A model generated the notes under the pieces. It was not told the origin of the DNA. It worked only from the letters and a program-made list of their open reading frames with translations, and did no database searches. The position numbers and the translations under genes were made by a program. A stretch of 10,070 nucleotides of DNA from an uncultured Verrucomicrobiota bacterium (GTDB taxonomy: Bacteria; Verrucomicrobiota; Verrucomicrobiia; Chthoniobacterales; SZAS-18). Numbering within the stretch: the first letter of the stretch is position 1; every line of letters starts with the position of its first letter. The DNA lies in assembly GCA_937873255.1 (NCBI GenBank), contig CALMVM010000617.1, positions 1 through 10,070 on the forward strand, in the 5' to 3' direction. Positions 6,985-10,070 of this stretch are shown here, one piece after another.

Positions 6985-7114
6985 GGCGTGCGTCGAGGGT
7001 GTGGTATCTGGCAGTGGAAGACAAGCCGGGAACGTCGCACGAGGGCCAGCTTGCACACGCAGGCCGCGTTTTCGCGTTCCGTCCGGCCCGGTCCGGGGTT
7101 ATGCTTGACGCCCA

Positions 7115-7831
7115 ATGCCGTTCCCGCGCACGACCAACGCTTTCCGCCTCGCGGTGCTCGCCGTCGTGATTTTTTGCGCGGACACCACCCGCGCGCAAGA
7201 GGAAACCGTCACGCGCCAACAGGCCCTCGACACCGCCGTCGCCTACCAGTTGTTCGTCTGGACGCCCACCGCGCAAAACGCCTTCCATGGGCGCGACGCC
7301 GCCGGCATCCGGGTGGACACGCCCGACCACGGGTTCCTGCGGGCCGGCACACGGCCGGGTTGGTGGGTGCCGGGCGAACGCAACGTCGGGGTGCCGTACA
7401 TGTGGGGCGGGTTCAGTTCCTTGCAGGAATTCACCGACGGTCTGCGCACGGGCAAATACGCCGGCGACGTGTATTCGGCCGAGAAACGCCGCCTGCTCGA
7501 AGCGGCCGTCAGCCGGCAGGCGGTGGGGATCGATTGTTCCGGTCTGGTCTCGCGCTGCTGGCGGCTGCCCCGCGCTTATTCCACGCGGACGCTGCCGTCG
7601 GTCTGCATTGCCCTCGCGTCTTACGACGACCTGAAACCCGCCGACATTCTCAACACCGACAACAACCACGCCCTACTTTTCAAGTGCTGGAAGGACGCGG
7701 CGCACGAACGGCTCTACGCGTTCGAGGCCGGTTCGCCGCCGACATGGAAGGTGTTGCTCAACGACATTCCTGTCTCGCTGCTGCGGGGCAAGGGATACCG
7801 GCCGTATCGCTACCGGCACATCGTGGATTGA
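7115..7831 (+). CDS. Secreted NlpC/P60-like cysteine peptidase (putative)
   Basis: Only real plus-strand gene of the window, 238 aa. An N-terminal signal peptide (hydrophobic 11-20, likely cleavage after TTRA at 27) sends it out of the cytoplasm. The region VGVPYMWGGFSS (91-102), GIDCSGLVSRCW (138-149) and NNHALLF (183-189) reproduces the order of NlpC/P60 folds: Tyr/Trp-Gly-Gly entry, nucleophile Cys141 in DCSGLV, then base His185 in a short strand after PADIL. Such enzymes usually cut peptidoglycan stem peptides. About 35 residues lie between WGG and the catalytic Cys, more than in classical NlpC domains, so it may be a divergent lineage-specific branch with another amide substrate. It has no SH3 or LysM cell-wall binding domain. 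It ends 13 bp from the convergent 7845-8480 gene. ATG 7115 is chosen for the signal peptide; no strong Shine-Dalgarno site is visible. Confidence 0.8.
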   Translation: MPFPRTTNAFRLAVLAVVIFCADTTRAQEETVTRQQALDTAVAYQLFVWTPTAQNAFHGRDAAGIRVDTPDHGFLRAGTRPGWWVPGERNVGVPYMWGGFSSLQEFTDGLRTGKYAGDVYSAEKRRLLEAAVSRQAVGIDCSGLVSRCWRLPRAYSTRTLPSVCIALASYDDLKPADILNTDNNHALLFKCWKDAAHERLYAFEAGSPPTWKVLLNDIPVSLLRGKGYRPYRYRHIVD

Positions 7832-7844
7832 CGGGGGAACGCCT

Positions 7845-8480
7845 TCAGTTGGTCGGCATCGTGATCTTGATCGACGGATCGTATTCGTAGACGGCAACCG
7901 AGTGTTTATGCACCCGGCGTCCGGCCCTCGCCCCGAATTTGACCTCTCCGTTGACCTCGCCCTCGGCCTTGAGCGGACGCTGGCTGTCGTCGGCGATCCA
8001 GACCTTGCCCGACGCGTGCATCCCCATCACCAGCGCGTCGAACACGTAGACCGACGCCGGCGAGCCGCCGACGGATTCGCGCCCGGTGAGCCGGACATTG
8101 CCGGCCATCTGCAAGATCAGGTCCAGCGACGACGCCTGCCGCGCCATGGCCACCAGCGCGCCGACGCTCGCCGGAGCCTGCGCGAATTTTCCCGACGACC
8201 CGTCGCGCGACAACGTGCGCCTGCCGTCGGAAAACACCTCGACCATCCCCCCGCCCTCCCACGCGGTGATGTGCAGTCGGTCGGGGTTGACCACCTCCAT
8301 GCGCACGTCGATGCCTTGCGCGGCGCCGGGGTCGGCGTCGGTGATCCTCACGCGGTAGGCCGGGACGGCCTTGAGAGCTTCCGCGCTGCGGCGGAGGGCT
8401 TCCCGACCGTCATCCTGCGCGGACGCAACCGTGCCGAGGCTCAGCAAAAAGGCGAGACACGGAAGGAGGTGGAGTTTCAT
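7845..8480 (-). CDS. Secreted protein of LolA/DUF2092-like appearance, coupled to the topoisomerase gene
   Basis: Exported protein of 211 aa, function unknown. ATG 8480 starts MKLHLLPCLAFLLSLG with a probable signal peptidase site after ASA (before QDDGREAL). The TTG codon just before it is unlikely to be used. A helix with EALRRSAEALKAVPAYRV is followed by beta-type segments, including VRMEVVNPDRLHITA, VEVFSDGRRTLSRD, KVWIADDSQRPLKAEGEVNG and the ending VYEYDPSIKITMP. The last two line up with the ends of the 6364-6984 product, so the two are diverged paralogs. The ATG overlaps the TGA of the topoisomerase gene in TGATG and has no Shine-Dalgarno site, so translation is probably coupled. A link in function to the topoisomerase is not evident. 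Confidence 0.8.
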   Translation of the reverse strand: MKLHLLPCLAFLLSLGTVASAQDDGREALRRSAEALKAVPAYRVRITDADPGAAQGIDVRMEVVNPDRLHITAWEGGGMVEVFSDGRRTLSRDGSSGKFAQAPASVGALVAMARQASSLDLILQMAGNVRLTGRESVGGSPASVYVFDALVMGMHASGKVWIADDSQRPLKAEGEVNGEVKFGARAGRRVHKHSVAVYEYDPSIKITMPTN

Positions 8481-10070
8481 CAATTAAACAACGGCCCGAT
8501 GGCCGGTCCGCCCTTTTCGTCCCAACCGCGCGGACGCGTCGTCTTGAGCCAATCGACCGCCCGGTGGCTGATGAGCGTGCCGAGTTGCTTGGGTGTTTGC
8601 ACGGTCAGGTCGCTCAACTCGATGATCTGCTCGTCGGGTTGGCTGCCACCCTTGCCCAGGCCGCCGCGTTTGCCGGGCTTGAAGGGCTTGTATTTGATGT
8701 AAACCCGCTCGGCCTGTTCGGCGGTCAGAAGATGAATTTTCGCCTTGGGCGGCACGCACTGGTATTCCTTGTTGAGGATCGCCCCGCCGAACGTGAACCG
8801 CTTCACATACGTCGCCGACGGCGTCGAGTACACGAGCGTGTACGCCGTTTCGCGCCCGAACAACTCGAAGAGGTGCAGGTCGCGGTCCACGAAGAGTTTT
8901 TCCGGCGGCGGGATCACCTTGTAACGCCCGTCGGCGGAGACGGTCAGCACGCGGTCGAGTTCGGACGCGCGGAACGCCGCCTCGATCCCCTCGCCCTTCA
9001 CGCCGAAGCCGAGATAGCCCTTCACCGGGTCGTACGCGATGGCGAGGTTGCGCACCGCCACCTGCCGGGCGTCGGCGTCCTCGAAGGTCGCCGTCTTGGT
9101 CAGGCGCGGGTATTGTTTGCCGTAGGTCTTGAGCAGGTTTTTGAGGTAGCCGATGGCGTGGCGGGTCAGGCCCTTGAGGTTGCGTTCCGTCTCGTCCAAC
9201 TCGCGCAGGAGGTCGTCGATGTCGCGGCGGTTTTGCGCGATGTCGAACGCCGAGATGCGCTTGATGCGCAAGGCCAGGAGCATTTCCACGTCCTCGGCTG
9301 TCACGTCGCGGCGGAACTGCTCGCGGAATTTATTGACCCCGTCGAGCACCGCCTTTTGCACGGCCTCATAGGTCGCGCATCGTTCAATCGCCTTGTAGAG
9401 ACGGTTTTCGATGAAGATCTGCGCGAGGGTCTTCTGGTGGATGCCTTCGGAGAGTTCGGTGCGGCGCAGTTCGAGTTCCTGCTTGAGCAGGGACAGGAGC
9501 TGGACCGTGTTGGCGCGCAGGACTTCGTCCACGTCCATCTCCACGGGACGGTCGCCCTTGATGATAACCGGACGCGTCGAGATCGATTGCTCGCACTCGG
9601 TGAAAAGATACAGCGCGGCAATCGTCTTCTTCGCATCCTCACCGGGGGCCAGCTTGATCTCGATCTCGACCGTCTCGGCCGTGAAATCGTCGATGCTCTT
9701 GATGCGGATTTTCTTCTTGCGCGCCGCTTCCTCGATGGAAGCGATGAGCGAGTCCGTCGTCGTGCCAGCGGGCAGTTCGCGGATGACAAGCACGCCGGGA
9801 ACGTGTGGCTTCGGCTCGATGACCGCGCGCACCTTGATCTTGCCGGCACCCTTCAGATATCCGCTGGCGTCCATGATGCCGCCCTGCGGGAAATCCGGCA
9901 GCACCTCGAACGGTTTCCCCTGCAGGATGGCGATCTGCGCCTCGATCAACTCGCAGAAATTATGCGGCAGCACGCGCGTGCTCAGCCCCACCGCGATGCC
10001 GTCCGCGCCGAGCATGAGCAGCAGCGGCAGCTTGGCGTCGGCCTGGAGACCGCCCCACAGGTTGATCGTC
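8480..10070 (-). CDS. DNA topoisomerase IV / gyrase subunit A-like protein (5' end beyond window)
   Basis: A subunit of a type IIA topoisomerase, which cuts and religates DNA while the ATPase subunit (ParE/GyrB-like) drives strand passage. The window holds the last 529 residues. The first visible ones (TINLWGGLQADAKLP, then GADGIAVGLSTRVLPHN) correspond to the GyrA/ParC segment after the catalytic tyrosine, where standard ParC has GIAVGMATNIPPHN. The tower and coiled-coil region follows (ETVEIEIKLAPGEDAKKT; YEAVQKAVLDGVNKFREQ; DVEMLLALRIKRISAFDI). A short C-terminal domain with GYLGFGVKGEG and ERVYIKYKPF ends in AIGPLFN. The GyrA box QRRGGKG is absent; a basic Gly-rich KRGGLGKGG lies near the C terminus. 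Wording such as TRVLPHNF, LPDFPQGGIMD and IASIEEAARKKKI matches the divergent ParC-like proteins of Bacteroidetes and Verrucomicrobia rather than the proteobacterial form. The catalytic tyrosine and QRDR are outside. Confidence 0.92.
   Translation of the reverse strand, partial: TINLWGGLQADAKLPLLLMLGADGIAVGLSTRVLPHNFCELIEAQIAILQGKPFEVLPDFPQGGIMDASGYLKGAGKIKVRAVIEPKPHVPGVLVIRELPAGTTTDSLIASIEEAARKKKIRIKSIDDFTAETVEIEIKLAPGEDAKKTIAALYLFTECEQSISTRPVIIKGDRPVEMDVDEVLRANTVQLLSLLKQELELRRTELSEGIHQKTLAQIFIENRLYKAIERCATYEAVQKAVLDGVNKFREQFRRDVTAEDVEMLLALRIKRISAFDIAQNRRDIDDLLRELDETERNLKGLTRHAIGYLKNLLKTYGKQYPRLTKTATFEDADARQVAVRNLAIAYDPVKGYLGFGVKGEGIEAAFRASELDRVLTVSADGRYKVIPPPEKLFVDRDLHLFELFGRETAYTLVYSTPSATYVKRFTFGGAILNKEYQCVPPKAKIHLLTAEQAERVYIKYKPFKPGKRGGLGKGGSQPDEQIIELSDLTVQTPKQLGTLISHRAVDWLKTTRPRGWDEKGGPAIGPLFN

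Noticed and set aside
6985..7056. Upstream ATG (7056) as start of the 6364-6984 gene
   Set aside because: It adds 24 residues without hydrophobic character ahead of an otherwise complete signal peptide.
6985..7114. Divergent promoter pair between the two secreted-protein genes
   Set aside because: The gap must hold promoters for both directions, but no -35/-10 pair with proper spacing stood out on either strand; only an isolated TTATGCT close to the plus-strand start.
5506..7890. 794-codon plus-strand open frame with a Val/Leu-rich stretch resembling membrane segments
   Set aside because: The hydrophobic stretch is the reverse complement of the LarC His/Asp repeat, and the frame crosses larC, a second gene and the NlpC-like gene in a wrong frame.

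Overview
The window is GC-rich and almost wholly coding, with most genes on the minus strand. The organism is not named by any marker here. Three features lean toward the PVC superphylum (Verrucomicrobiota or Planctomycetota): a topoisomerase IV-type A subunit of the divergent Bacteroidetes/Verrucomicrobia-like form, weak Shine-Dalgarno sites, and an intergenic palindrome built on a GGATGAAGGATGAAGG core that reads SSFIL/KDEG in translation. The phylum assignment is inference, held at moderate confidence.

Layout in minus-strand transcription order, from the right edge: (1) the C-terminal two thirds of a ParC/GyrA-like topoisomerase A subunit (8480 to beyond 10070), coupled by a TGATG overlap to (2) a small secreted protein (7845-8480). 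Convergent to it on the plus strand is (3) a secreted NlpC/P60-like cysteine peptidase (7115-7831). Divergent from that, on the minus strand, is (4) a second secreted protein paralogous to gene 2 (6364-6984). Next comes (5) larC, the nickel insertase of nickel-pincer cofactor synthesis, split into two frames (6297-5305 and 5285-4800) at a candidate programmed frameshift and carrying a 91-residue stretch with 39 histidines. After a 124-bp gap with a long inverted repeat, a sigma54-like promoter and an operator-like palindrome come (6) an NRPS adenylation-thiolation loading protein (4675-2741) and, 16 bp later, (7) a type I PKS with KS and AT domains (2724 to beyond position 1).

Genes 6 and 7 form the start of a hybrid NRPS-PKS assembly line. 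The A-domain pocket residues (D V Q F I A H V A K) are one residue from the canonical proline code, there is no condensation domain, and the next enzyme is a malonyl-type KS-AT module. The simplest reading is that prolyl-S-PCP primes a polyketide chain. The module continues off the left edge, so reduction, release and tailoring steps cannot be seen. No RNA genes, CRISPR arrays, transposases or phage genes were found.
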